A DNA stretch of 10,568 nucleotides, taken from assembly GCA_903923915.1 (NCBI GenBank), contig CAIXZI010000096.1, forward strand, positions 1 through 10,568, in the 5' to 3' direction. Below, piece by piece: positions 1-8,207 of the stretch. This stretch comes from an uncultured Bacteroidota bacterium. GTDB lineage: Bacteria > Bacteroidota > Bacteroidia > B-17B0 > Aurantibacillaceae. A program made the translations under genes and the position numbers. The notes under the pieces were generated by a model. That model was not told the origin of the DNA. It was given only the letters and a program-made list of their open reading frames with translations, and searched no databases. Within the stretch, counting starts at the first letter, position 1. Every line of letters starts with the position of its first letter.

Positions 1-902
1 GCAAAAAAACCAAGGGTTCCGTCTTTAGTAACGCTTGCTTTTGTACGAATAGTATCGTTGTTTCTTAATAAAGTAATTTCGGCATCTTTATTTGCATCTT
101 TTCTAATTTCTCTTTGAAATTCGTCAAAAAATATGGTTGAAGTACCATCAATAGCAATTAGTCTATCGCCATGTTTTAAACCTGCTTTTTCTGCCGGAGA
201 GCCTTTTATTACAGAATCTACCTCTGCCGGAATTCGTATACCAATAAAATCAGAGTGTTTTAAATTTTTTAGCAACAAGCCAATTTGATCACTGGTAATA
301 GGCAGATTTACCACAGTTCCATTGCGTTCTACTTGTACAGTTTTAGCAATATTCATAATCATTTCAAGCGTAACACGGTTTAATGAAGTAACAGGCTTGC
401 CATCTACACTAATAACTTTGTCTCCATTTTTAAAACCCATTTGCAAAGCCAATGAATCGCAAGAGATGCCGTAAGGAAGATTTTTCACCGGCAACGTTTC
501 TTTGCCCCAAAAGAACAGCACCATCCAATAAATAAAAATTCCTAAAATTAGGTTTACTAAAATTCCACCCATCATAATTAACAAACGTTGCCAAGCTGGT
601 TTTGCACGCATTTCCCAAGGCTCAGGTGCTCTTTCGGTAAGACTTTTGTCCATTTGCTCATCAACCATACCTGCAATACTTACGTAACCACCAAATGGAA
701 ACCAACCAATACCATATTCAGTATCGCCAATTTTCTTTTTAAAAAGTGGGAAGTTTAATACGCCTGCAAACGGAAACAAGAAATCAAAAAATAAATAAAA
801 TTTATCTACGCGACATTTGAATCTTTTAGCAAAAAAGAAATGGCCAAATTCGTGCAGAGTTACTAATATAGTTAGACTTAAAAAAAGTTGTAAAAGTTTC
901 AT
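1..902 (-). CDS. rseP: RseP-type site-2 zinc metalloprotease (C-terminus cut by window edge)
   Basis: Intramembrane protease that makes the second cut in regulated intramembrane proteolysis, usually on anti-sigma factors, in the inner membrane. The reading frame is open from an ATG at 902 to the left edge, giving 300 complete codons. Visible features are an N-terminal membrane helix carrying the zinc-protease motif HEFGH (residues 17-21), a GGYV segment (71-74), a hydrophobic helix at about 107-132, and two PDZ-like regions (about 137-200 and 222-295), the second with a clear GSPAEKAGLKHGD core. The last membrane helices, including the LDG motif that supplies the third zinc ligand, must lie beyond the window; family members of about 440 residues imply roughly one third is missing. 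The ATG is preceded in frame by TAA, so this start is firm. It follows parE after 268 bp and has its own promoter-like element. Identification is confident; the substrate cannot be inferred. Confidence 0.95.
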   Translation of the reverse strand, partial: MKLLQLFLSLTILVTLHEFGHFFFAKRFKCRVDKFYLFFDFLFPFAGVLNFPLFKKKIGDTEYGIGWFPFGGYVSIAGMVDEQMDKSLTERAPEPWEMRAKPAWQRLLIMMGGILVNLILGIFIYWMVLFFWGKETLPVKNLPYGISCDSLALQMGFKNGDKVISVDGKPVTSLNRVTLEMIMNIAKTVQVERNGTVVNLPITSDQIGLLLKNLKHSDFIGIRIPAEVDSVIKGSPAEKAGLKHGDRLIAIDGTSTIFFDEFQREIRKDANKDAEITLLRNNDTIRTKASVTKDGTLGFF

Positions 903-918
903 ATGTAAATCTTATTTT

Positions 919-984
919 TTAATGGTCATATAGTATGCCCTTGTTATAGTTCCTTGAAACTTTATGGCAACACGGGCATTGCAT
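919..984 (-). other. possible 21-codon upstream ORF in the rseP leader
   Basis: Between the promoter-like element at 1011-1018 and the rseP start there is a short ATG-to-TAA frame encoding MQCPCCHKVSRNYNKGILYDH. It ends 16 bases before the rseP ATG. The cysteine- and histidine-rich CPCCH stretch is unusual for random AT-rich sequence and could be a metal- or redox-responsive leader peptide. No ribosome binding site is evident, and the frame could be chance. This is an inference from position and composition only. Confidence 0.15.
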
Positions 985-1010
985 TTGTTAATTTTCAAAT
1001 TAATAGGTTG

Positions 1011-1018
1011 CAAAGGTA
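1011..1018 (-). promoter_or_regulatory. Bacteroidota -7 promoter element for rseP
   Basis: On the minus strand this reads TACCTTTG, a full match to the Bacteroidota -7 consensus TAnnTTTG. It lies 108 bases upstream of the rseP ATG, implying a leader of roughly 100 nt. No convincing -33 TTTG is seen at the usual 19-21 bp spacing, so the call rests on the -7 element and its position. Confidence 0.4.
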
Positions 1019-1074
1019 GCAATTAATAAACTAACAGAAAGCAGAACAATTAACAGACTATTTAATTAATTATT

Positions 1075-1163
1075 GGACGTTCCGGCAGGTTACTGCCGTC
1101 GGGCTTTACGCTTCAATCTTTTTATGATTACATAAAAAGGATTTTCGCTGCAATCCCTAACGC
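1075..1163. repeat. structured intergenic repeat-like element downstream of parE
   Basis: An element of about 89 bp, richer in GC than its flanks, lies 7 bases beyond the parE stop codon. It contains a perfect 6-bp hairpin CGGCAG/CTGCCG with a GTTA loop (1083-1098). A second hairpin is CTTTTTATG/CATAAAAAG with an ATTA loop (1118-1139), extended by AT/AT across a one-base bulge. A near-direct repeat is CGCTTCAATC (1109-1118) and CGCTGCAATC (1146-1155). Its ends form a short inverted repeat CGTT/AACG (1078-1081, 1159-1162). From memory, similar 'CGTTCC...GGGCTTT.CGCTTCAATC...CGCTGCAATCCCTAACGC' elements are scattered between genes of Bacteroidota, but I cannot confirm this without a search. It may act as the 3' end or terminator of parE transcripts. 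Confidence 0.6.
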
Positions 1164-1170
1164 TAATAAA

Positions 1171-3033
1171 TTACCCAACCAATTCAGCTTCGGTATCTTT
1201 TTCTACACGCAGGTTATCAATAATAAATTCTTGACGGTCTTGTGTGTTTTTACCCATGTAATAACTTAGCATAGTTTGTATAGATGCTTGTTGGTCAATC
1301 AACACAGGCTCTAAACGAATATCTTTACCAATAAAGTGTTTAAACTCGTCCGGAGAAATTTCACCCAAACCTTTAAAACGTGTGATCTCTGGCTTAGGCC
1401 CCAATTTAGCAACAGCTGCTTTGCGTTCTTCATCGCTATAACAATAAGCAGTTTCTTTTTTATTACGCACACGGAACAAAGGTGTTTGCAAAATAAATAC
1501 GTGGTTGTTTTTTACAAGATCAGGAAAAAATTGCAAAAAGAAAGTAAGCAATAACAAACGTATGTGCATACCATCCACATCGGCATCTGTCGCAATAACT
1601 ACGTTGTTGTAGCGCAATTCATCCAAGCCATCTTCAATGTTTAAAGCAGCTTGTAGAAGATTAAATTCTTCATTTTCGTAAACAACTTTTTTGCCTAAAC
1701 CAAAACAATTTAATGGTTTACCTTTTAGACTGAACACCGCTTGCGTATTAACGTCACGAGTTTTTGTAATAGACCCACTTGCAGAATCTCCCTCGCAAAT
1801 AAAAATGGTAGTTTCTAAGCGACGAGCATCTTTATTATCATCTAAATGCGTACGGCAATCGCGTAATTTTTTGTTGTGAAGCGATGATTTTTTTGCACGC
1901 TCTCTTGCTAATTTTTGAATGCCAGAAAGCTCTTTGCGTTCTCTTTCGTTGGCAACAATTTTAGCTTCGATAGCACGTGCTGTTTCTGGGTTTTTATGAA
2001 GATAGTTATCTAAATGCTGTTTAATAAAATCTCCGACAAAAGAACGCATCGATTGTCCACCAGGCGCAATATCTTGCGAGCCTAATTTTGTTTTTGTCTG
2101 CGATTCAAATACAGGCTCTTGCACTTTTACAGCAACTGCTGCAATGATAGATTTACGTACATCGGTTGGATCAAAATCTTTTTTAAAGAACTCACGAATT
2201 GTTTTTACAACCGCTTCTCTAAATGCCCCTTGATGTGTTCCGCCTTGCGTTGTGTATTGTCCATTAACGTAACTATAATATTCTTCTGAGTAATGTTCGT
2301 TGCTATGTGTGATAGCTAATTCAATATCTTCTCCTTTTAAATGAATAATAGGATAAAGAATTTCACCTGTAATGTTTTTTTCTAATAGATCTTTTAAGCC
2401 ATTATCGGATTTGTATTGATTGCCGTTAAAATGAAGCGTTAAACCTGTGTTTAAGAACGCATAGTTCCATAACATACGATCAATATACTCGTGTACGAAA
2501 TGATATTTTTTAAAGATGTTATCATCAGGACGAAACTCTACAGCTGTTCCGTTTGCCTCGGTAGTTTTTTCAAGTTTTGATTCTTTAATTAAATTTCCAC
2601 CACTAAATTCGGCTGTTTTACTTTGTCCATCTCTGTATGATGTAACAATAAACATACTCGACAAAGCGTTAACCGCCTTGGTACCAACACCATTTAAACC
2701 GATAGATTTTTTAAATGCATCGCTATCATACTTACCACCGGTATTTATTTTAGAAACTACATCAATAACTTTTCCCAAAGGAATACCACGGCCATAATCA
2801 CGAATAGAAACAACACCTTCTTTAACTTGAACGTTAATTCGTTTGCCGGCACCCATCATAAATTCGTCGATGGAATTATCCATAACCTCTTTTATGAGCA
2901 CATAAATACCATCGTCAAACGCAGAGCCATCGCCTAGTTTACCAATGTACATGCCGGGGCGCATGCGAATGTGCTCTTTCCAATCGAGCGATTTTATACT
3001 GTCTTCGTTGTAACTACCTACTTCCTTAGCCAT
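1171..3033 (-). CDS. parE: DNA topoisomerase IV subunit B (ParE)
   Basis: ATPase subunit of the type IIA topoisomerase that, with ParC, decatenates and relaxes DNA in the cytoplasm. The 620-residue protein has the GHKL ATPase domain: E49, N53 and D56 in [18 protein letters not shown] at 78-85, and the glycine-rich lid [11 protein letters not shown] at 110-120. The QTKTKLGS switch-lysine loop follows at 312-319. The TOPRIM domain has EGDSASG (414-420) and the acidic DADVDG (483-488), then RFKGLGE (552-558). The N-terminal [28 protein letters not shown] segment, described here by its position at 22-49, resembles Bacteroidota ParE more than GyrB, and the length suits this shorter form. GyrB is the main alternative. 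No parC is seen next to it; its downstream neighbour is the repeat element and rseP. It starts 90 bp after ychF with no full TAnnTTTG match, so it may be read through from ychF. Confidence 0.93.
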   Translation of the reverse strand: MAKEVGSYNEDSIKSLDWKEHIRMRPGMYIGKLGDGSAFDDGIYVLIKEVMDNSIDEFMMGAGKRINVQVKEGVVSIRDYGRGIPLGKVIDVVSKINTGGKYDSDAFKKSIGLNGVGTKAVNALSSMFIVTSYRDGQSKTAEFSGGNLIKESKLEKTTEANGTAVEFRPDDNIFKKYHFVHEYIDRMLWNYAFLNTGLTLHFNGNQYKSDNGLKDLLEKNITGEILYPIIHLKGEDIELAITHSNEHYSEEYYSYVNGQYTTQGGTHQGAFREAVVKTIREFFKKDFDPTDVRKSIIAAVAVKVQEPVFESQTKTKLGSQDIAPGGQSMRSFVGDFIKQHLDNYLHKNPETARAIEAKIVANERERKELSGIQKLARERAKKSSLHNKKLRDCRTHLDDNKDARRLETTIFICEGDSASGSITKTRDVNTQAVFSLKGKPLNCFGLGKKVVYENEEFNLLQAALNIEDGLDELRYNNVVIATDADVDGMHIRLLLLTFFLQFFPDLVKNNHVFILQTPLFRVRNKKETAYCYSDEERKAAVAKLGPKPEITRFKGLGEISPDEFKHFIGKDIRLEPVLIDQQASIQTMLSYYMGKNTQDRQEFIIDNLRVEKDTEAELVG

Positions 3034-3042
3034 ATCATTAAG

Positions 3043-3069
3043 TTAAAAGTTATAATTTAAAAGTTATAA
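3043..3069. repeat. 13-bp tandem direct repeat in the ychF-parE gap
   Basis: TTAAAAGTTATAA occurs twice in a row at 3043-3055 and 3057-3069 with a 14-bp period, just upstream of the parE start at 3033. Read on the minus strand, each copy contains TAACTTTT, a 7-of-8 match to the -7 element, so the duplication may supply weak alternative promoters. It could equally be low-complexity AT-rich spacer. Confidence 0.55.
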
Positions 3070-3098
3070 GATTAATACAGCGTCCAACCTTTTAAATT
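3054..3098. repeat. inverted repeat in the ychF-parE gap
   Basis: AATTTAAAAG (3054-3063) and CTTTTAAATT (3089-3098) form perfect 10-bp arms around a 25-base spacer containing the only GC-richer part of the gap. It overlaps the tandem repeat. The stem is nearly all A/T, so it would be weak as an RNA hairpin. A role in ychF transcript ending or parE expression is speculative. Confidence 0.45.
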
Positions 3099-3123
3099 TT
3101 GACTTATAAATTTTTAATTTTTA

Positions 3124-4224
3124 TTAAACATTGAATCTAAAATTCATAATATCTCCGTCAGCAACTACATATTCTTTACCTTCTATACGAAGTTTACCAA
3201 CTTCTTTGCAGGCAACTTCAGAACCAAGGGTTGTAAAATCGTTGTATGCCATTACCTCAGCTTTAATAAATCCTTTTTCAAAATCGGTATGTATAACGCC
3301 TGCAGCTTGTGGTGCTTTGTAACCTTTATCAATTGTCCATGCACGCACTTCTTTTACACCAACGGTAAAGTATGTTTGCAGGTTTAATAATTTGTAGGCC
3401 GATTTAATTAATTTGTTCACGCCGGGCTCTTCCAATCCCATTTCAGCTAAAAACATCTGTTTTTCTTCGTAGGTTTCTAAGGCAGAAATTTCACTTTCCA
3501 TTTGAGCGGTAATGATAAGCAATTCAGCATTTTCACTTTTAATAGCTTCACGAACCGCTTCCACATATTTGTTACCAGTTTTTGCAGATGCTTCATCTAC
3601 ATTGCAAACGTACATAACCGGTTTAATGGTTAGTAAATGTAAATCGGCAATATATTCTAATTCACTTTCTTCTAATTGTGCAGCACGTGCCGATTGTCCG
3701 CTTTCAAGCGTAGCTTTCACTTTAGAAAGTGCGGCAAATGTTTTTACAGCTTCCTTATCAGAAGCATTTTTAGCCTGACGTTCAAACTTTTTCATTTTAG
3801 TTTCAACGCTTTCTAAATCTTTTAACTGAAGTTCAGTATCAATAATTTCTTTATCGTGAACAGGGTTTATTTTTCCATCAACATGTATCACGTTATCATC
3901 GTCAAAACAACGAAGCACATGCAGAATGGCATTACACTCACGTATGTTTCCTAAAAATTTATTTCCTAAACCTTCACCTTTGCTGGCACCTTTTACAAGG
4001 CCGGCAATATCAACAATCTCAACAGTAGTAGGCACAATATTTTGAGGATTTACCATGGATGCCAGTTTATTTAAACGCTCATCGGGTACGGTTATAGTAC
4101 CCACATTTGGGTCGATAGTACAAAACGGAAAGTTAGCCGCTTGCGCTTTGGCGTTGCTTAAACAATTAAAAAGTGTTGATTTACCTACGTTTGGCAAACC
4201 AACAATACCACATTTTAGAGCCAT
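3124..4224 (-). CDS. ychF: redox-regulated ribosome-associated ATPase YchF (OLA1 family)
   Basis: Universally conserved Obg-related P-loop NTPase that binds ribosomes and prefers ATP to GTP. The 366-residue length is typical of the bacterial family. The P-loop GLPNVGKST is at 9-17, the DIAG switch II motif at 72-75 followed by the glycine-rich GASKGEGLGNKFL, and the G4 position reads NVDE (208-211) instead of NKxD, the change linked to ATP preference. A helical, charged coiled-coil insert spans about 125-195, and the C-terminal TGS domain covers about 280-364. C35 in NFPFCTIDPN sits where the redox-sensitive cysteine of E. coli YchF lies, as I recall. It follows the GT-C-like gene after 86 bp and has a TAAATTTG element 22 bases before its ATG, so it probably starts its own transcript, perhaps including parE. 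Confidence 0.97.
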   Translation of the reverse strand: MALKCGIVGLPNVGKSTLFNCLSNAKAQAANFPFCTIDPNVGTITVPDERLNKLASMVNPQNIVPTTVEIVDIAGLVKGASKGEGLGNKFLGNIRECNAILHVLRCFDDDNVIHVDGKINPVHDKEIIDTELQLKDLESVETKMKKFERQAKNASDKEAVKTFAALSKVKATLESGQSARAAQLEESELEYIADLHLLTIKPVMYVCNVDEASAKTGNKYVEAVREAIKSENAELLIITAQMESEISALETYEEKQMFLAEMGLEEPGVNKLIKSAYKLLNLQTYFTVGVKEVRAWTIDKGYKAPQAAGVIHTDFEKGFIKAEVMAYNDFTTLGSEVACKEVGKLRIEGKEYVVADGDIMNFRFNV

Positions 4225-4245
4225 GACTTAATTTTAAAATTTGTG

Positions 4246-4253
4246 CAAATTTA
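4246..4253 (-). promoter_or_regulatory. Bacteroidota -7 promoter element for ychF
   Basis: The minus strand reads TAAATTTG, a full match to TAnnTTTG, ending 21 bases before the ychF ATG. This fits a short leader of about 15 nt. No clear -33 TTTG is visible at standard spacing. Confidence 0.45.
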
Positions 4254-4310
4254 CGCTAATACAGCGGTTTTTAATAGAGATTTATTAACAGAAATGCACT
4301 TTTTTAGCTT

Positions 4311-5834
4311 TTATTTATATTGCCTATAAGGAACGGGAAGCTGGTTAAACAAATCAATAGTGCGTTTAGTGTTATTTTTAAGTACAAATAAACCCGTTTC
4401 GTTAGGAAGCATTTCTAGAGCACCCTGATTAGAAGATGCATTTCTTCCAATATCAACAAACAAAATATTTTTGTAAACCGTATTTTCATCTTCAATAAAA
4501 CGCCATGTTCTTCTTTCGTAAGAAGGCCTTATAGTTTTTGGAAAATTAGGCATAGTAGCTGTACATCCATAATCATAAAAATCGCAATACGGATGATTTA
4601 CAATTATTACCAAATCAATTTTATATGTGTTACAAATATCCTGAAGATGATTGCACTCGCTTGTAAACTTATCTACTGTTGCAACTGCTACTTTATCATC
4701 ATTTGAAGGTCGCAGACTTTCTTCAATAACTGAATTAAGTTGACTAACCTGATAGGTTAAATAAACAAAAGGTAATAGTAAATAGATATAAAACAACTTG
4801 CTATTGTTTGCTTTTAAAAACGATAAAGAAACTGCTAACAAAACCGGTATTGCCAAATACATACGGGCATACGAATAAAAAATACTTAGCGTGCCATCAT
4901 GTACTTTATTAATGCCAAGCGTAAGAATTACAAAAACAGGAATACTAATTACTGAAATTGCTTTACTATGTTCTTTTTTCCTAAAAAGAAAAATACCAAT
5001 AATTGCAAATGCAAACAACACTAAAAATCCGGTCTTCCAAAAAACAGGCGACATTGTATTTAAGAAAGGATCTATTTTTTTTATACCAATCCATATATTG
5101 CTAAACGAAAAATGCAGCACTATTTTATGTACATCATTAAACGGATGTAGCACATAAAAGTAATTTACTAAAAAGTGAATGCCAAAGCCGAGTGCAAAGC
5201 CAAGTATGGTGTACAGATAAAATGTTTTATTCTTTACATTTTCTAAAAACAAATAAATAAGACAGGGCAAGAAAAGCAAAACAGCATTAAAATTGAGTGA
5301 GAACCCAATCACTCCGGTAAAACTTAAAAGAAAAAATCCCCATTTAGATTTTGGGTAAAATATGGATAAACATCCCAAACTGGCTACAAATATCCCAGCC
5401 ACAAATCCTCGTGGTATAGTGGTTAAGAGCGAATACTCAACAGGCAATAATAATGGAATAGAAGTTATTACCAAAGCCATTTTTGGAGACTTTTTTAATA
5501 ATGTAAAAAAAGAAATAAGCACAAAAGGCGCTAAGGCAAAAAGGCTGTTGATTAAAGGAAGGCATTTATTAGCAGGCAAGCCCAATTTATATAAAGGAAC
5601 CGCCACTAAAGCTTCTATCATTGAGCTGTATGCTTGTCCGTAAAAACGAGGTTCGTGAAAAACGCCACTGGCATAATCCTTCAAGCCCAGCCACATTATG
5701 GTTTGGTCGCTATCGGTATATTTAAAACCAAACCTAACTAATACTAAAAACCTAAATAGTATTACCAATAGTAGTAATACTAAATAAATTAAAACATCAA
5801 TATTGATATGCTTTTTAAAAGGCGCGTAATTCAT
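4311..5834 (-). CDS. polytopic membrane protein, probable GT-C-fold glycosyltransferase
   Basis: I recognise the architecture but not the exact family. The 507-residue protein has a hydrophobic helix at about 11-34, then a loop with the acidic pair D41/D43 in YTDSDQT, where GT-C enzymes (PMT/ArnT/GT39-like) carry a metal- or lipid-phosphosugar-binding acidic motif. Some nine or ten further membrane helices run to about residue 363. The remaining 145 residues form a soluble domain, presumably periplasmic, with four cysteines (C394, C401, C417, C424) that could form two disulfides. It would use a polyprenyl-phosphate sugar to glycosylate a lipid or protein; donor and acceptor are unknown. I chose the ATG at 5834; a TTG two codons upstream (5840) is also open. 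It starts 35 bp after guaA and is probably co-transcribed with it. A non-enzymatic membrane protein cannot be excluded. Confidence 0.6.
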   Translation of the reverse strand: MNYAPFKKHINIDVLIYLVLLLLVILFRFLVLVRFGFKYTDSDQTIMWLGLKDYASGVFHEPRFYGQAYSSMIEALVAVPLYKLGLPANKCLPLINSLFALAPFVLISFFTLLKKSPKMALVITSIPLLLPVEYSLLTTIPRGFVAGIFVASLGCLSIFYPKSKWGFFLLSFTGVIGFSLNFNAVLLFLPCLIYLFLENVKNKTFYLYTILGFALGFGIHFLVNYFYVLHPFNDVHKIVLHFSFSNIWIGIKKIDPFLNTMSPVFWKTGFLVLFAFAIIGIFLFRKKEHSKAISVISIPVFVILTLGINKVHDGTLSIFYSYARMYLAIPVLLAVSLSFLKANNSKLFYIYLLLPFVYLTYQVSQLNSVIEESLRPSNDDKVAVATVDKFTSECNHLQDICNTYKIDLVIIVNHPYCDFYDYGCTATMPNFPKTIRPSYERRTWRFIEDENTVYKNILFVDIGRNASSNQGALEMLPNETGLFVLKNNTKRTIDLFNQLPVPYRQYK

Positions 5835-5869
5835 TTCCAAGAAATATATTTCCTTTTAATTTTTAGATA

Positions 5870-7399
5870 CTACTCCCACTCAATGGTAGCAGGCGGTTTA
5901 GAGCTTATATCATAAACTACTCTGTTAACGCCTTTTACTTTATTTATGATTTCGTTAGAAATTTTTGCTAAAAACTCGTAAGGTAAATGACACCAATCGG
6001 CTGTCATTCCATCGGTTGAAGAAACGGCACGAAGCGCAACTACGTTTTCATAGGTACGTTCATCGCCCATAACACCAACCGATTGTATGGGTAAATAAAT
6101 GGCCCCTGCCTGCCAAACCTGATTATACAAGCCACTTGATTTTAATCCATCAATAAAAATTGCATCAACCTGTTGCAGAATTTTTACCTTTTGTTCGGTA
6201 ATATCGCCTAAAATACGAATAGCCAAGCCCGGGCCAGGAAAAGGGTGGCGATTAAGAAGATCATCATCGATGTTTAAGGCTCTGCCCACGCGGCGAACTT
6301 CATCTTTAAATAAACTACGCAATGGTTCAACCACTTGTAGTTTCATATAATCTGGCAAACCACCTACGTTATGATGAGATTTAATAGTTGCCGAAGGGCC
6401 TTTTACAGAAACGCTTTCAATAACATCGGGATAAATAGTGCCTTGTGCCAGCCATTTGGCATTAGTTATTAATTTAGATTCATCATCAAACACATCTATA
6501 AAAACTTTGCCTATAGCTTTACGCTTTTTCTCGGGATCAGAAATACCTTTTAGTTCATCATAAAAACGTTGCGAAGAATTAACGCCTTTTACATTTAAAC
6601 CCATGTGTTTGTATGATTCTAACACGGTTTCAAACTCATTTTTACGAAGCAAGCCATTATCTACAAAAATGCAATGCAAGTTTTTACCAATAGCTTTGTG
6701 CAGCAAAACCGCAGCCACACTACTATCTACACCACCTGATAAACCAAGAATAACTTTATCGTCACCAATTTTTGTTTTTAATTCGGCAACAGTAGTTTCT
6801 ATGAATGAAGTAGAGGTCCAACTACCGGCGCAACCACAAATATCTATCACAAAATTTTTGATAAGCTTGGTTCCTTCTGCCGTATGATAAACTTCGGGAT
6901 GGAATTGAATACCATATGTTTTTTCACCTTGTACATGAAAACCAGCCACTTTTACATCGTGGGTGCTGGCAATAATTTCATAGTTATCAGGTATTTTAGC
7001 AATGCTATCACCATGACTCATCCACACAACAGAATCGTCACTTATATCTTTAAATAACTCGTTTTTACTATTTACAAACTCTAAATGCGCTCTTCCGTAC
7101 TCGCGTGTATTACTTTGAGCAACTTCTCCACCAAAGCAATGAGCTAAATATTGAGCGCCATAACAAACTCCCAATAATGGCACTTTACCTTTTATGTCTG
7201 ATAAATCTGGCTTTGGGGCATCAGCTTCGCGCACACTATGCGGACTACCCGAAAGTATAACTCCTTTAAAATCTGAAATGTTTTTTGGGATTTTATTATA
7301 CGGATGAATTTCACAATATACATTGATTTCTCTAACACGACGAGCGATAAGCTGTGTAAATTGAGAACCAAAATCTAAAATTAAGATACTTTCTTGCAT
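5870..7399 (-). CDS. guaA: GMP synthase (glutamine-hydrolysing)
   Basis: Converts XMP, ATP and glutamine to GMP in cytoplasmic purine synthesis. With the start at 7399 the protein has 509 residues, typical of GuaA. The N-terminal class I glutamine amidotransferase has its nucleophile C79 in GVCYGAQ and the H167/E169 pair in FHPEV. The ATP pyrophosphatase domain has the PP-loop SGGVDSS at 221-227, and the C-terminal dimerisation and XMP-binding domain ends with the characteristic [10 protein letters not shown]. The frame is open 32 codons further upstream, but that extension is hydrophobic, runs through the divergent promoter region and into the neighbouring gene, whereas [13 protein letters not shown] matches the family N-terminus. 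A TACTTTTG element ends only 3 bases before this ATG, so the transcript may be leaderless. It leads the minus-strand block and diverges from the DUF4476 gene. Confidence 0.97.
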   Translation of the reverse strand: MQESILILDFGSQFTQLIARRVREINVYCEIHPYNKIPKNISDFKGVILSGSPHSVREADAPKPDLSDIKGKVPLLGVCYGAQYLAHCFGGEVAQSNTREYGRAHLEFVNSKNELFKDISDDSVVWMSHGDSIAKIPDNYEIIASTHDVKVAGFHVQGEKTYGIQFHPEVYHTAEGTKLIKNFVIDICGCAGSWTSTSFIETTVAELKTKIGDDKVILGLSGGVDSSVAAVLLHKAIGKNLHCIFVDNGLLRKNEFETVLESYKHMGLNVKGVNSSQRFYDELKGISDPEKKRKAIGKVFIDVFDDESKLITNAKWLAQGTIYPDVIESVSVKGPSATIKSHHNVGGLPDYMKLQVVEPLRSLFKDEVRRVGRALNIDDDLLNRHPFPGPGLAIRILGDITEQKVKILQQVDAIFIDGLKSSGLYNQVWQAGAIYLPIQSVGVMGDERTYENVVALRAVSSTDGMTADWCHLPYEFLAKISNEIINKVKGVNRVVYDISSKPPATIEWE

Positions 7400-7402
7400 G
7401 CA

Positions 7403-7410
7403 CAAAAGTA
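7403..7410 (-). promoter_or_regulatory. Bacteroidota -7 element immediately before guaA
   Basis: The minus strand reads TACTTTTG, a full TAnnTTTG match, separated from the guaA ATG by only TGC. If used, transcription would begin at or next to the start codon, giving a leaderless or nearly leaderless mRNA. No good -33 element is seen, so it could be coincidental. Confidence 0.4.
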
Positions 7411-7432
7411 AATTATTTCGGGGAAGAATAGT

Positions 7433-7440
7433 TATATTTG
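7433..7440 (+). promoter_or_regulatory. Bacteroidota -7 promoter element for the DUF4476 gene
   Basis: TATATTTG, a full TAnnTTTG match, lies 20 bases before the ATG at 7461, fitting a leader of roughly 12-16 nt. It also supports the start at 7461 over the upstream in-frame ATG at 7398, which lies before this element. No -33 TTTG is visible at normal spacing. Confidence 0.45.
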
Positions 7441-7457
7441 TTAATAGAAAAATTAAC
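7440..7457 (+). promoter_or_regulatory. perfect dyad between promoter and start of the DUF4476 gene
   Basis: GTTAAT, a six-base spacer AGAAAA, then ATTAAC forms a perfect inverted repeat. It begins at the last base of the -7 element and ends 3 bases before the ATG. It may be an operator or a weak 5'-leader hairpin occluding the start; being A/T-rich, it may also be chance. Confidence 0.3.
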
Positions 7458-7460
7458 TGC

Positions 7461-8201
7461 ATGAAACTTCGATATTTCCTTATTATTTTTTGCATTGCTC
7501 AGCTTGGTCTAAAAGCTCAGGTTATTAACAACTTGGTTGTGTTTTGTAATGAAGGCGAGCGTTTTACTTTGATACTTAACGGATTAAAAGAAAATCAAAC
7601 ACCCGAAACCAACGTTAGGGTAGAAGGTTTAGATTTAAAGGTGTATAAGGTTAGGATTATTTTTGAGAACCCAAAACTTAAAGAACATGAAACTACTTTA
7701 ACATTTTATAGGACAGGTAAAGAATGTGTTTTTGCACTAAATAAACACGGCAAAAAACACACGATGGATTATGTATCTGAAAAAGAAATTGATGGTTTTT
7801 TAAACCCTGCAGTACCACAAACTCCAGTGGTTACAAATCCACCAATAGAAGCGCAAGTAATAACATCAAACACATTAACAACTGTGGATAGTAATGCCAC
7901 TAATAACATAACTACTACCGAAGCCCCTTCGTTTCAAACAACGCTTACCAATATAATATCTCAGCCAACAGAAGCTGACAAGCTTAATACAGCGGTTGGT
8001 TTGTTAGAGAATAATACATTTAGTATATCGCAAATCAAACAAATGCTATCTGTTTTTTCTACAGAACAAACAAGACTTGCTTTTGCAAAACAAGTATGTG
8101 CAAAAATAAAAGACCCAACCACTCATACTGCCATTATGGATGCTTTTATTAACCTGGCAGTAAAACAAGAGTTGCAAAATTTTTTAAAGAACAAAAAGTA
8201 A
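7461..8201 (+). CDS. secreted DUF4476 domain protein
   Basis: Exported protein of unknown function, 246 residues. A signal peptide ([20 protein letters not shown]) precedes likely cleavage after residue 20. An N-terminal beta-rich domain (about 22-100) contains the phrase [34 protein letters not shown], given here by its position 24-57, which is typical of Bacteroidota DUF4476 proteins. A Pro/Thr/Asn-rich linker (about 113-170) leads to a helical C-terminal domain (about 172-243) with the DUF4476 pattern [16 protein letters not shown]. Three cysteines remain after cleavage (C29, C89, C213). The start at 7461 is preferred over the in-frame ATG at 7398 because it begins the signal peptide and lies after the promoter element. 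It is monocistronic, divergent from guaA and convergent with the YceI-like gene, and ends 8 bases before a hairpin terminator. No function can be assigned. Confidence 0.85.
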   Translation: MKLRYFLIIFCIAQLGLKAQVINNLVVFCNEGERFTLILNGLKENQTPETNVRVEGLDLKVYKVRIIFENPKLKEHETTLTFYRTGKECVFALNKHGKKHTMDYVSEKEIDGFLNPAVPQTPVVTNPPIEAQVITSNTLTTVDSNATNNITTTEAPSFQTTLTNIISQPTEADKLNTAVGLLENNTFSISQIKQMLSVFSTEQTRLAFAKQVCAKIKDPTTHTAIMDAFINLAVKQELQNFLKNKK

Positions 8202-8207
8202 TTCAAT

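Noticed and set aside
430..618. 62-codon minus-strand frame within rseP
   Set aside because: Out of frame with the intact rseP reading frame, which spans the whole region with conserved motifs.
2516..2797. Plus-strand open frame of 93 codons opposite parE
   Set aside because: It is antisense to the well-conserved ATPase domain of parE, with no promoter or recognisable protein features; a coding shadow.
5362..5643. Plus-strand open frame opposite the GT-C-like gene
   Set aside because: Antisense shadow of a membrane-helix-rich gene, with no start signals or protein family resemblance.
5838..5840. TTG start for the GT-C-like gene
   Set aside because: An ATG two codons downstream is the simpler choice; the difference does not affect interpretation.
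7398..7460. Upstream in-frame ATG for the DUF4476 gene
   Set aside because: It would place 21 charged residues before a clean signal peptide and start before the TATATTTG promoter element.
7400..7495. N-terminal extension of guaA by 32 codons
   Set aside because: The extension crosses the divergent promoter region, lies opposite the start of the DUF4476 gene and does not match GuaA N-termini; [13 protein letters not shown] at 7399 does.
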